64,000 nt of DNA from Poa pratensis (Eukaryota; Streptophyta; Magnoliopsida; Poales; Poaceae). Under the pieces are notes generated by a model. The model worked only from the letters and a program-made list of their open reading frames with translations, did not search any database and was not told where the DNA came from. The translations under genes were made by a program, and so were the position numbers. This document shows, in pieces, positions 32,614 to 43,989 of the stretch; positions within the stretch are counted from its first letter, which is position 1; each line of letters opens with the position of its first letter. The DNA is taken from NCBI GenBank assembly GCA_947311845.1, contig CAMZMU010000063.1, forward strand, positions 54,808,837-54,872,836, in the 5' to 3' direction.

Positions 32614-33912
32614 ATGCAGGATTGTCCATCTTTGCATATTTATAACCGTAACACTTTCGGGTTGTCCTGTTTGACGATGGCCTCTAAGATGGTGACGGAC
32701 ATGCACTACGAGGCTCGCGTGAACTCTGTCCGCAATTGGTACGCCGACAAGAACATTGCGCTGGAAAAGAAGCGTGCTCGGGACATCTTGATGCAGCCAT
32801 GGCAGTACCTGCAGGTAGCGTCATTTCTATATTATCGATTTTGTTGACCGCCGTGTAATATCATTAATATGTGTGTTCTGTGCACGTAGGTGCCTCCTCC
32901 GTACGTCGGTAACAACAAGGAGTGCCACCTCGCGATGGTAGCGTGGTGGACTAGCCCGGAGTATCTCCAGATACACGCGGAGGAAAGGCAAAGCGGGCGG
33001 AGAACAAGGGTGGAACACACCGCCAAGGCAACCTCAGCCTCTCCCAATGCATACAAAATGAGGTGAGCAAATGCATTCTTTAATCCACCTACGTTCGTGC
33101 TCTCTTTTGCAATATCGTCTCCTTTTCACCTATGTTCGTGCCCTCTTTGCAGAAATTGAAGACCGGCGTAGACCCCTCGCCCTTCGCCGTTTGGGCAAAG
33201 ATGCGTACCAGGGATGCGTCGGATCCTGAGACAGGGTCGATGTGGATCAACCAGAGCGCCGAGCTCCGGAGCAAGGGGTACACGGAGAAGTCCAAGGAGC
33301 GCAACGGTGAGGAAGCTGACCCTCTCACCAGTCCACTTGACGTCGAGGCTGTTGTGCTTGCGGGGCAAGGCGCGGCGAATGGCCGCTTGTGGATAGGTGA
33401 CGGCTCCATCGACCCTCGCACCGTCCCGTCTCTACGCCAGGTCCGCCGTGGGAGTCTAGCTGTCGACGAGCTCCGGCAGAAGCAGGTGCTCTATGAGCAG
33501 CAGCTGGAGCAGCAGCAGGAGCAGATCCGGCAGCAGCAGGAGCAGATGCGGTAGCAGCAGGAGCAACATCAGGGGTATTGCAGGCAGCAGCAGGAGCATC
33601 AGAGGCAGATGATGGAGTGGATGTTTGGCACGATGCAGCGCATTGCTCCTGGGGACGGGGTTGTTGCCATGGGAATGTTCCCTCCACCGTCTCCACCGAC
33701 GTTCCCATGGGTACGTTCTCAAACTTGTCATTCTATCCATCTTATTGTTGTAACTAAATTACTTGTGTAATGCGAGACTTTTTTCATGTTGTAGGTGAAT
33801 CCAGGATCGGCGGGTGGATCTCACTCGATGGCGCCGCCGCTTGGTGGCCAGGACAATCCGGAGGGGCAGCCCCGTATCTCCAACCCTAGCATTGTTCGGA
33901 GGCTCCCGTGGG
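32614..33912 (+). pseudogene. CACTA Transposase_24-type protein gene (5' exons)
   Basis: Plus-strand exons are recognisable: to 32814 (RARDILMQPWQYLQ, then GTAGCG), 32890-33062 (PPYVGNNKECHLAMVAWWTS), from 33153 (SKERNGEEADPLTSPLDVE, then RLWIGDGSIDP), and from about 33795. These motifs are those of the plant Ptta/En/Spm Transposase_24 domain, which precedes a glutamine-rich tail (QQLEQQQEQIRQQQEQ). Damage is visible. A TAG stop falls in the glutamine tail at 33552-33554. The phases of the exons ending at 33062 and starting at 33153 do not match. The Gypsy element lies in the intron that starts after 33911. The product would be DNA-binding and nuclear, but this copy is probably dead. Confidence 0.75.
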
Positions 33913-33924
33913 TATGATCGCATG

Positions 33925-34381
33925 TGACGAGGGGTGGACTCGGCAAATCCCTGGGTTATGCACCCCGGGTTGATTGAGGGGGAGAGAGTTGAGCGCTGGT
34001 GATCACGACGGCTGACAAGCGAGGCGTTTTACCCAGGTTCAGGCTCCCGGAGGATAACACCCTACTTCCTGCTTGTCTGGTTATTGATGGCGAGTTGTGG
34101 CTAAAGTGGCGAGATGGCAATCTCGCTACGGTTGGTGGTGGCGGCTATGAGCGTACCCTAGACGAAGGACCCTCCTAGCCTTTATATGGTAGGCTAGGTC
34201 TCAGGTGAACGGTGCCGATGGCGCTTACAAGCATGGCTGGGGTCGCATGACCTAGCGTCGACTATCTTGGGCCGCACGTCGTCCTCCTTGGGCCTTCCTT
34301 GGGCCCTCGTCATGAGGCTGATGGGCTTGGCGTGACCCAGGTATCCCCACCGGGGGGTAGTCGAAGAGTGACCCCACGACA
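33925..34381 (-). repeat. 3' LTR of the Gypsy element, 457 bp
   Basis: On the coding (minus) strand it starts TGTCGTGGGGTC and ends CCTCGTCA. It retains a TATA box (CATATAAA at 34187-34180) that is missing from the other LTR. The purine-rich CACTCGGGGGCTCC directly precedes it and is the likely polypurine tract. Confidence 0.93.
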
Positions 34382-34396
34382 GGAGCCCCCGAGTGC
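34382..34396 (-). promoter_or_regulatory. Polypurine tract of the Gypsy element
   Basis: Minus strand GCACTCGGGGGCTCC ends exactly at the 3' LTR. It is the expected place for plus-strand priming, though GC-rich rather than a pure purine run. The same core (AGCCCCCGAG on the plus strand) recurs many times elsewhere in the element. Confidence 0.55.
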
Positions 34397-35247
34397 TTAG
34401 TCGAATCGTAGAGTCGGGTAAAGGACTCCTTCCTCCTGGGCACGCCGTCGGGTTCCTGAAAGGAACAAGTAAAATTAGTCGACTCCGGCCGTTCAGGGCT
34501 TATGGAGGATTCCTTAGTCAAACTGTCGACTCCAGGGTAAAATACTGTGAGTATGGCCTTAGTCGGTGATTTTTCGACTGCTATTGTTCTGAGTCACTCG
34601 GGAGCGCGAACAGCGCTCCCGATGGGAGTAGCCCCCGAGATTAAGCTGAATTGCTTGCAATTGAGGTTAAACTCAATTTTTCTTCAGTCGAAAAGCCTGC
34701 TCCCGATGGGAGTAAAGAGGGGACTCGACTTGGAGTCGCGACTGGCTTTGTGTGACTTACTGTGTATTCGGCCGGTTTGGCTTACTGCGCGAGTTTGTTC
34801 AGCACTTGGAGCTTACTGAACGCTCTTTCACTCGAATGAAACGTTCGAGTTCTTAATCAGCTCGTTGGCTTACTGTACGAACTGATTCAGCTCTGAGAGC
34901 TTACTGAATTTTCTTGCACTCGAATTAACTGTTCGAGTTCTCCATCAGCCCGTTGGCTTCCTACGCCTTCGTGGTTGACGTCAGTGCTGACGTTTTTTAC
35001 GCACTCTGTGTCCGATGTGACGTGACAGTGCGGTCCCACTGTCAGTATTGACTGGAGACAGCGGTTGCCGCTTTTTTCTGACCATTGGGCGCGAAAATTT
35101 CGCGGTGTGATGATGGCGCCTTGATTCCCGTGCGTAGTGGGCGGCGTGGCCGTCGATGGTTGCCCTCTCCGCGCGACACGTGGACGATCAGACGCAGTTG
35201 CGGAGAGCGGTTTCAGCAGGGATGGCCAGGATTGACTGACCGCGCGG

Positions 35248-35254
35248 TATATAA
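35248..35254 (+). promoter_or_regulatory. TATA box for the antisense gene of the Gypsy element
   Basis: GGTATATAATTTTC lies 110 bp before the antisense gene's ATG at 35364. A CT-rich leader follows, as in plant promoters. It supports the antisense gene being a transcription unit of its own. Confidence 0.5.
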
Positions 35255-35363
35255 TTTTCACCGCGGCGGTGAATAGTTCATCCATCCCCATTCTGTCATC
35301 GTCTCCACTGCTTCTGTTCCGCCATTGTTGCGCTGCGTGCTCTCTGCTCCTTCTCCCCCTACC

Positions 35364-38300
35364 ATGAGCAAGGTCGCGATGAAGAGGGGGAAGCCTGGTT
35401 CTGGCGCCGTCGCCGCCGCCGAGGCGAGCGTGATGAAGAAGCCCGACGGCGACTGGGTCAAATCATCGGTGAAGAAGGCCGACCTCGAGGCCCTCCGCGC
35501 GCAGGGGCTGCTGCCGCCGGTAGACCAAGCGACGGTGCGCGCTCCTGGGAAAGAGGTATTCCCCGCTCCTTGCGAGGGGGAACGCGTTTGCTTCGTGGAT
35601 TTCCTTCCGCGGGGTTTCGGGTTCCCCCTCCACGATTTCGTCCGTGGTCTCTTGTATGCTTATGGGATTTAGATCCACGATCTGACTCCCAATAGCGTCT
35701 TGAGCATCGCGAGCTATTTCGTGCTCTGCGAGTGCTTCCTGGGAATCGCACCCAACTGGCTGCTGTGGAAGTCTCTATTCCTCGTGAGGAGGAACGTGGG
35801 GAAGAGCAAGCAGGTGTACCCAGTCGGCGGCTTCGGCATCCAGGTGCGTGGCGACACCTCCTACTTCCAGATGAAGAAGTCCGACTCCATCCAGGGCTGG
35901 CGGAAGAAGTGGTTCTACATCAGGTGCGACCAAGCAGGAGACGGGTGGAAGACGAACGCGTGGGCGCACCCGCTGTCGAAGGAGGACAGGGAGGCGACTC
36001 AGCCCTTGCTGACGCTACTTCGTGGCCTTCTGAAGAGTCTCGGGCGCGAGACGGGTGGAATTCACCTCATCGCCACCTTCTTCAGGCTTCGGGTGCAGCC
36101 GCTCCGCAGTCGCGTCCACCCGATGTGGGCGCGTGAGGATGCTGGCAATGAGCTTGATGATGACGCAGTCGAGTCGAAGGTGAGGAGCATCACTAGTCTC
36201 CGAGCCGCTGACCCGTGCAACGTCAAGTGCCCAGTCGAGCCATATGGGCCTAATAATCCTGTGCCTGAGGTGAGCTTCGTTTGCTTTGTCTTGTATCTTC
36301 TTCTGTTGAATCCTTTTGCCTTACTCGAACGCTTCATTTTGCTGACAGGGTCGTTCGAGCTACGTCAGTCTTCCTCCGTTGATGGAGAATGGACCTCATG
36401 AAGAGGCAAGTTCCCTGAGGACGAGGTTGATGACGATGAAGTTCCCTCCGCCACCTCTCCGAGTGAAGAGTTGGAGGAGGATGATGAAGATGAGGAGCCG
36501 CTGCGGAAGCGGCAGAGGCGAAAGAGTGGCGACTCTGGTTCTGCCTCGTCGCCTGTGAAGGAGGCGGGTGTGAACGAGGAAGAGACGAGCGAGTCCTCTT
36601 CGGGCGCTAGGCACCCGAGTGACCTTGCTGATCCTTTGGTCGTGCCTCCACTCGGCTCTGCACCGCCAACCGAGTTCGCGAGGATGGCCTCCGTCTCCCT
36701 GGGAAGTGAAGATGATGTTGATGTCGTCAGGTTAGTCGCATAACCAGTGCTTTGTTTTGTCGAGTGTGCTTTTCACTTGCGGGTCCTTGAATTGAGTTTT
36801 CTTGTCACAGCGACCGTACTGGCGTTGTTGTTTCCTCGTGAGATGGAGTACACTTCTGCTCCCATGATTGAGCAAACTGCGAAAACGACCGGAGAGAGGC
36901 TCAGGCGGGTGACGCTTTGGCCTTGAAGGCTTCGACCTCCGCCATGCCAGAGAGGGCTGCTGATGCGACTCCGGTTGACGCTGGGCTGCTTGAGCATGTA
37001 AGTGTCCTTTGACTCGTTCTGCAAATCTGTATCGGGTGCGCATACAGCGCTCCCGATGGGAGTAGCCCCCGAAGATGCGCGTGACTAGAATAGTCGGGCG
37101 CAGATTGATGTCTTGTGTTTCCTGCAGCCATTTTATCGCCAGCAGATGGAGGGAGCCGCAGCCTTCGTTCGCATGGAGCAGGAGAGGGATCAGCTCCGCA
37201 CTGCTCTGGAGCAAGCGAATAGTAAGTGTGAACCCTTGTGTTCGAGGGGTGCTTCGACTGCCTTTATTGCTAACTTTGCTCCGTTGATCCGCAGGTGAAA
37301 GGAGAGCATGAAGACGCGGGTCGCGGAGCTGGAGAAGTCGCTGGGTGAAGCCCAAGAGCGGGAACAAGCTCGGGATATCTGGAGAAGACCCAGGTCGACC
37401 GCTTGCTCGCACTCGCAGATGTTGTTGGAAGTAAGTTTTTCGGCTCAGTGCCTACTTTGCCTTTTTTCGACTTCTGACGTCTTACGGGTGTGGATTTCTT
37501 TTGATCAGAGACTTGCGGAGGTGCTCCTCCAGAAGGGACTTCCAGCGAGAGTGTCGGCTTGGCGGAGGCTGTTGGCTTCGTCGACCGCGTCTGCGCGTAT
37601 GCATCGGCAGCGCTGCAGCAGTCGACGGCGGCACTGCAGAAGTCGACGGAGGCCTTAGCGACTGTGCACCGGAATATCTTCCCAACAAGCCGCCACCAGC
37701 TGCTGTTGACGCACTCGCGGCTCCATTCGAAGGCAATTCGAATGTCCTGGCGGACTTCACGCGCGCGCAGACGGTACGCGGCTCAGAGCTCACTTTCCAG
37801 CTGCTTCTTGGTCACCAAGTCGTAGGCGATTTTGAGAAGGTTGTCAGCGACTTCCCTCGAAGCCTGATGGCAGACTGCGTCCCTTAGCGGGTGAAAGTGC
37901 AGGCGAGCCAGTTGGCCGTGAAGTTGTCTCCACCTTCGAGAAGAGGATTGCTAAGATGCCGAGTTGGCTGCTGCTAGGAAGAGCCGGTCCCAGTCGGAGT
38001 CTGTAGTGTAGACTTTTTCCTTTTAGGACTATGCTTCTGCTTTTGGGCTTGAGTCTGTAATGCACTTTATATTGTGCGAGTGAACATGCTGATGATGAAA
38101 TGTGAATTCGCTCCTTCGGGGGTGCAGTCGCCGAGTCTTTTTGATATCTGGCTTGGATGAATTATGTTGATTCTTTTCCTGGCTTGACGCTGTCAATTCT
38201 TGGCAGTCTGATATGGGCGAAGCTCCTGACGTTGCTGGAACAACTGGCGCGGACGATGAGGAGGACACCACTTCGGCTGCGCCTACTCGTCGCCGCCGTC

Positions 38301-39072
38301 AAGCTCCTCCAGCTCCTGTGCGAAGCGTAAATGACCAGAGATGATCACCTTCATGAGGAACAAGGTGGTTGAGCTCGAGTCGAAGCTGAAGAGTGCTGAG
38401 TTGGAGCTGGAGCGATTGAGGTCGCGGCCCGTTGCGCCGTTCTCCCAGCGTGAAGAGTTTCTGCTTGGCGAGATGGACTTGATCAGTCGACAGCTGCAAG
38501 GTTGGCCTTCTAGCGTTTTTGCTTCGGCTTCTGTGTCTTCCTGCTATGCTTAATGCTTGGCCTTGATGCAGATGTGAACTCTGACTGAAGGCTGAGCAGC
38601 TTCGAGTGGACGAGCGAGTAGAGAAAGAGGCCGCCGGTGACTCACCCGAAGCGCGCCAGTTTTGGTCGAACAAATCCAAGGTAGTGTACTGGCACGAATG
38701 CTGGATCGCACCTGGCGGGCTGCTGTGCTCTTGGAAGGTTGCAGAAAAACCCTCTGGCAGATCAACAAGGTGTACTTTCCTCACAACGAGCAGCCGAATG
38801 GACTGACTGCGCTTCTGGAGAGGTTCCGTGAAGGCAGTGCGTTGAAGGAAGTCGTGCACGCTCAACTTGTTGCCGGGGCGAACGTGGCGTTGGCATACGT
38901 TCGACTGCACCGGCCTAATCTTCCATTGCACAAGGTGCTTGACGGCTTGCCTGGAGAGGGTGACTATGCCGATACTCTTGCGGCTGCGCGCCAGATGATT
39001 CAGCAGGTCCAGAACTTCAGCGAGCACCTTGTAGGGCCACTTGATGCGCCAAAGGGCGAGCCTGTAGAATAA
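35364..39072 (+). pseudogene. Antisense gene within the Gypsy element ('putative gypsy type transposon' domain)
   Basis: The first exon, 35364-36269, is in one frame for 302 codons except for a TAG at 35670. It contains CFVDFLPRGFGFPLHDFVRG, ASYFVLCECFLGIAPNW, and SIQGWRKKWFYIR, the signature of the domain named Transposase_28 in Pfam, found in antisense ORFs of grass Gypsy elements. A donor (GAG then GTGAGC) and acceptor at 36348 follow. The next exon has a frameshift near 36408, then an acidic stretch and RKRQRRKSG, a possible nuclear signal. Later exons are coiled-coil-like (RVAELEKSLGEAQ near 37320, NKVVELESKLKSAELELE near 38357). The last frame ends at 39072. Function is unknown. This copy is damaged. 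Confidence 0.8.
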
Positions 39073-39159
39073 GAGCAGTAGAGTGCTGTTGCATAGCGTT
39101 AGCTTGTAAAAGAAATTTTTCCAAGTGGAAATATGAGTGTATGTATGTCGAGGTGGGGG

Positions 39160-40015
39160 TAGCCCCCGAGTTAGTAAATTGTATCTTGTAGACGTCTGTA
39201 AACCTGTATGGCGCAGCCCCCGAGCGGATCGAGTGCGGCCTAGGATTTTGAATTAGACATGTGCGGCGCAGCCCCCGAGTGCTTCGAGTGCGGCCGAGGT
39301 GTGGCGAGTCAGACCTGTGCGGCGCAGCCCCCGAGTGCGTCGGGTGGCGACCTAGGTTTTCGAGTTGGACCTGTATGGCGCAGCCCCCGAGTGCGTCGGG
39401 TGGCGACCTAGGTTTTCGAGTTGGACCTGTATGGCGCAGCCCCCGAGTGCGTCGGGTGCGGCCTAGGTTTGACTTAGACCTGTGCGGCGCAGCCCCCGAG
39501 TGCTTCGGGTGACGGCCAAGGATTTTTCGAGTTAGACCTGTATGGCGCAGCCCCCGAGTGCTTCGGGTGCGGCCTAGGTTTTCGAGTTAGACCTGTATGG
39601 CGCAGCCCCCGAGTGCGTCGGGTGCGGCCTAGGTTTTGATTAGACCTGTGCGGCGCAGCCCCCGAGTGCTTCGGTGCGGCCTAGGTTGCGAGTCAGACCT
39701 GTGCGGCGCAGCCCCCGAGTGCGTCGGGTGGCGACCTAGGTTTTCGAGTTGACCTGTATGGCGCAGCCCCCGAGTGCGTCGGGTGCGGCCTAGGTTTTGA
39801 CTTAGACCTGTATGGCGCAGCCCCCGAGTGCTTCGGGTGCGGCCTAGGTTTTTAGACCTGTATGGCGCAGCCCCCGAGTGCTTCGGGTGACGGCCTAGGT
39901 TTGACTTGACCTGTGGCGCAGCCCCCGAGTGCTTCGGGTGGCGGCCTAGGATTTTGAGTTGAACCTGTATGGCGCAGCCCCCGAGTGCGTCGGGTGACGG
40001 CCTAGGTTTATGTTG
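39160..40015. repeat. Tandem array, about 15 copies of a 51-60-bp unit with a polypurine-tract-like core
   Basis: The unit reads about GACCTGTATGGCGCAGCC, CCCGAGTGCGTCGGGTG, CGGCCTAGGTTTTCGAGTT. The core GCGCAGCCCCCGAG occurs 14-15 times between 39213 and 39984, spaced 49-59 bp. Copies differ in CTTCGG or CGTCGG and in TATGG or TGCGG. It lies between the end of the pol region and the end of the antisense gene, two convergent units. Confidence 0.95.
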
Positions 40016-40194
40016 CTTTTTGACTAAAAAAGTAAAGGGGAGAGCTTGTTCCACAAATCACTTCATTGATTTTTGCGAGCAGGCCGCCTCATTAAAACCC
40101 TTCCAGTCCCCTCAGGTACCCTGGTAAGGGAAAGAGTGCGTCTGGAACCTGCCGCTTCTTGAGATAGTACACTTTGTTACAAGGGGGAGTCGAT

Positions 40195-41435
40195 TAGGCG
40201 TAGAAGCGGCGCAGTTGCGCCACGTTCCACGGGTTGCTGCAGACTGTCCCTGTCTTCGAGTCCTTCAGGCGGTAAGCTCCGCCGCCAATTGCCTCTGTCA
40301 CGATGTATGGACCTTCCCACGGGGAGGCTAGTTTGTGCACCTTCTTCTGTTTGAGGCGGAGGACAAGGTCGCCGGGACGAACGCTCTGGGCCGCAGTCGC
40401 CGTCCGTGATAGTTGCGTAAGTCTTGCTGATACACGGCTGTGCGGGTAAGGGCGATGTCGCGTGCTTCGTCCAGGGTATCCATGTCATCCTCGAGTGCTT
40501 CTTCTGCGTCGGACTCGTCGTAGGCCACCACTCGGGGCATCGAACTTGATGTCGCATGGCATGACTGCTTCTGCGCCGTAGACCATGAAGAATGGCGTGT
40601 ACTGAGTGGATCTGTTTGGCGTAGTGCGCAGGCTCCACAGCAGATGGCAGCTCTCAACCCAGGCGCCTGCGGCGCGCTTCAATGGTACTCGCAGGCGCTT
40701 CTTGATGCCCTTGCAGACTAACCATTGGACTTTTCGACTGCCCGTTGGATTGCGGGTGCGAGACAGATGCGTAGTTGAGCTTGATGCCTTGCTCGGAGCA
40801 GAAGTCCTTGAATTCTTCGGCTGTGAAGTTCGTGCCGTTGTCGGTGATGATGCTGTTGGCACCCCGAACCTGAAGATGATGGACCTGATGAAGTTAACTG
40901 CTGAGGATGCAGTCGAACTTGTGATAGGCACGGCTTCGATCCATTTCGTGAACTTGTCGACTGCCACCAGGAGGTGAGTGTGCCCCTGGCGAGGACTTCT
41001 TGAGTGGACCCACCATGTCGAGCCCCCATTGAGCGAAGGGCCAGGCGAGTGGATGGTCTTAGTGCTGATGCTGGCGCGTGCGGCTTGTTGGCGAACTCCT
41101 GGCAGCCGAGACATTTCACGAGTTCTTCGCTCTTGCATTGCGGTGGGCCAGTAGAATCCGGCTCGCAGCTTTGGCCACAAGGCACGACTGCTGGCGTGAT
41201 GCCCGCAGGTGCCTGTATGAATTTCGAGCAGGATGGCTTGACCGTCGACTGGATCAACGCACCTTTGCAGGACTCCTGAGATGCTTCGCTTGTATAGCTC
41301 CCCCTTGATGATGGTGAAGCCTTTCGAGCGGCGAATAATGCGCTTGGCTTCGACTGAGTTGACTGGCAGTCTCTGGTGCAGCATGTACGCCAGATATGGG
41401 CTCGTCCAGGTGGGCTCGATGAGCAGAACCTCCAT
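40195..41435 (-). pseudogene. Gypsy integrase region, frameshifted
   Basis: The minus strand shows the zinc-binding segment (GTCGHHASSRAL, WPKLRAGFYWPTA), the core with VDKFTKWIEAVP, a late core motif YGAEAVMPCDI, and near 40330 a C-terminal stretch on the pattern KQKKVHKLASPWEG ending close to 40195. These lie in at least three different frames, so several indels separate them. It overlaps the end of the RT-RNase H frame by out-of-frame reading. It is not functional. Confidence 0.8.
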
Positions 41436-43378
41436 TGGCTCCTTCTCTTTGCCTGGCGGGTCGGCGGTGCTCGTTGATGGTGTGGAGGATCCGGGCGTGG
41501 GTCGAAGTTTGACAGACCGCTGCGTGATGCGCTCAAGGAAGACGCCGGTGGCACCTGCGCCTTGTCTGAGCCCAGGTTGGCGAGGGCGTCGGCTTCCTCG
41601 TTGCTTTCGCGGCCGATGTGCCGCAACTCGCAGCCGTCGAAGGTGCCCTCCAGCTGGTTGTACAGGTCTCTGTAGGCGATCATGTTGTCGGCGATGGCGT
41701 CACAGGCCTTCATGGTTTGCTGCACGACGAGGTAGGAGTCGCCGTAGATCATGAGGTGAGTGGCGCCGCAGTTCTTGGCCATTCGCATGCCATGGATTAG
41801 GGCTTCGTACTCAGCCTCGTTGTTGGAGGGTGTTGGGAAGTCCATCTGTAGCACGTACTTCAGCTTGTCGCCTTTGGGGGAGATGAGGATGACTCCTGCC
41901 CCGGCTGATCTGAACTTTTTGGAGCCGTCGAAGTACATTGTCCATGCGTTGGACAGGTCGGGGACATCTGGCAGCTGGGCCTCTATCCACTCGGTGGTGA
42001 ATTCTGGGAGCACTTGGGCCTTGATTGACTTCGGGTGAGCGTATTTCAGCCCCCAGGGTCCTAGCTCGACGACCCACTTAGCGACTCGTCCTGTCGCGCA
42101 TTGGTTGGTCAGGATGTCGGAGAGCCCGGAGGAGCTTACCACCGTGATCGGGTGCTCGGAGAAGTAATGGATTACTTTCCTTGAAGTCATGAAAACTCCG
42201 TAGGCCAGCTTCTGGTAGTGCGGGTAGCGCTGCTTGGACAGGGTCACACCTCGCTGAGGTAGTAGACAGGTCGCTGACAGGGTGGCTGTGCCTTCTTCTT
42301 CTCGTTCGACTACGAGTACCGTGCTGACCACCCTGTTTGTGGCTGACACGTAGAGGTATAGCGGCTCGTTCTCCAGTGGAGCCACCAGTACTGGGGAAGT
42401 CGTGAGTGTTTTCTTGAGTTGGTCGAACGCGACTTGCGCTTCTTCTGTCCACTCGAACTTGTCTGTCTTTTTCATCAGTTGGTAGAAAGGCAGGGCCTTT
42501 TCTCCCAACTTACTTATGAACCGGCTGAGAGCTGCGACTCGGCCGGCTAGGCGTTGCACCTCGTGAAGCTTGGTCGGTGCTGGCATTGCGAGTATGTTTT
42601 GCACCTTCTCAGGGTTGGCTTCGATTCCTCTTGCAGAGACGAGGTACCCAAGCAGTTCTCCGGCTGGCACGCCGAAGACACACTTGTCTGGGTTCAGCTT
42701 GATCTGATACTCGTCGAGGGCGGCGAAGACCTTGCGGAGGTCGGCGATGAGGGTGTCCTCCTTGCGGGTGGTGACGACGATGTCGTCGACGTAGACTTGG
42801 ACGATCTGCCCGATGAGCCCTTTGAGGCATGCTTGCATTGTGCGCTGGTACGTGGCACCAGCGTTCTTCAACCCGAAGGGCATCGTCTGGTAGCAGAAAA
42901 CGCCGTCGGGTGTGATGAATGCTGTCTTCTCCTCATCGTCGACGTTCAGTCTGATCTGCTGGTAACCTGAGTAGGCGTCCAGGAAGGACAGGCGTTCGCA
43001 GCCTGCAGTCGAGTCGATGATCTGATCTATCCGCGGGAGCGGGAAATGGTCCTTGGGGCAGCATTTGTTGAGGGCGGTGAAGTCGACGCACATGCGGAGT
43101 TTCTTCGTCTTCTTCTTCTCCACTAGGACTGGGTTGGCGACCCAGTCCGAGTCCTTGATCTCTCGGATGAACTTGGCATTCAGCAGTCGATCGATTTCTC
43201 TGCTGATTTCGTCTCGCTTGGGCCCGGAAAAGCGTCGCATGGCCTGTTTGACGGGTCTGGCGTCCTTGTGGACCTTTAAGGAGTGCTCGGCGAGGTTCCT
43301 GGGTATTCCTGGCATGTCAGAGGGTTGCCATGCGAAGATTCTCCAGTTCTCACGTAGAAACTCGACGAGCGCGCCTTC
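40718..43378 (-). pseudogene. Gypsy reverse transcriptase and two RNase H domains
   Basis: One long minus frame of over 860 codons. It opens after the stop at 43381 with text leading to PGIPRNLAEHSLKV. Reverse transcriptase follows: RMCVDFTALNKCCPKDHFPL, FLDAYSGYQQI, TMPFGLKNAGATYQR and catalytic YVDDIVV. The first RNase H is degenerate. A second, complete-looking one has YFDGSKKFRSAGAG, NNEAEYEALIHG, YGDSYLVV and NEEADALA, with the acidic residues in place. This double RNase H is typical of the Tat group. The tail of the frame (after about 41530) is out of frame with integrase and is noise. Confidence 0.9.
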
Positions 43379-43954
43379 CTATGCGGGAGTCAGACTCGAC
43401 GATACTTTGACCGTCTTGCTGGCGTCAGTCGGGTGGACCTGATGGGTCGTTGTGTCGTCAGCCGCGTTGAAGGCAGCGTCCTTGGCTGGTTTCTTGCGGG
43501 CTGGGAAGATGGTCTTGTCGTTGTCGACTGCCATTGCCTCGAAGTGCTCTTCGACTCCGAAGAATTCGGAGATCTTGCTGAACTCGCGGTCGCAGCTGTT
43601 GGAGCGGTCGAAGTCGCCGTGCACCGTGATGACGCCCTTGGGTCCAGGCATCTTGAGCATGAGGTAGGCGTAGTGAGGTACCGCCATGAATCTGGCGAAG
43701 GTTGGGCGCCCGAGTATCGCGTGGTACTGCGACTTCCAGTCGACTACCTCGAAGTCGATCGACTCCCTCTTGAAGTTTTCGGGTGTGCCGAAGATGACGT
43801 CGAGTGTGATCGTTCCCATGGGCGTGACTGCTTGCCCTGGTACTATGCCATGGAAGGTGGTCTCTGATGCCGCCAAGTCCGTCGTTGGTCTGTTTATCCT
43901 TCTGAGGGTGTCGGCAAAGATGATGTTAATGCCACTGCCTCCGTCCATGAACAC
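43379..43954 (-). pseudogene. Gypsy aspartic protease region
   Basis: MFMDGGSGINIIF carries the single-domain retropepsin-like active site (DGGS where retroviral-type enzymes have DTG or DSG). It continues through GTITLDVIFGTPENF and YHAILGRPTFARF, the flap-like and C-terminal conserved parts of plant Gypsy proteases. The frame ends at an in-frame TAG at 43379-43381, just before the reverse transcriptase frame, which reads on in the same phase. A single nonsense change therefore separates the two. Confidence 0.85.
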
Positions 43955-43989
43955 CTTTTTCAGGGTGTAATCTCCGATCAGAGCTTCGA

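Noticed and set aside
39261..40054. ORFs of 83 and 141 codons with repeated CGAAPECVGW-type text
   Set aside because: Translation of the tandem array. The repeat period and indels change the frame between units, so no protein is implied.
40718..41530. C-terminal part of the 865-codon Gypsy frame as protein
   Set aside because: After the second RNase H the frame no longer follows the integrase, which is readable in another frame. The tail is out-of-frame reading.
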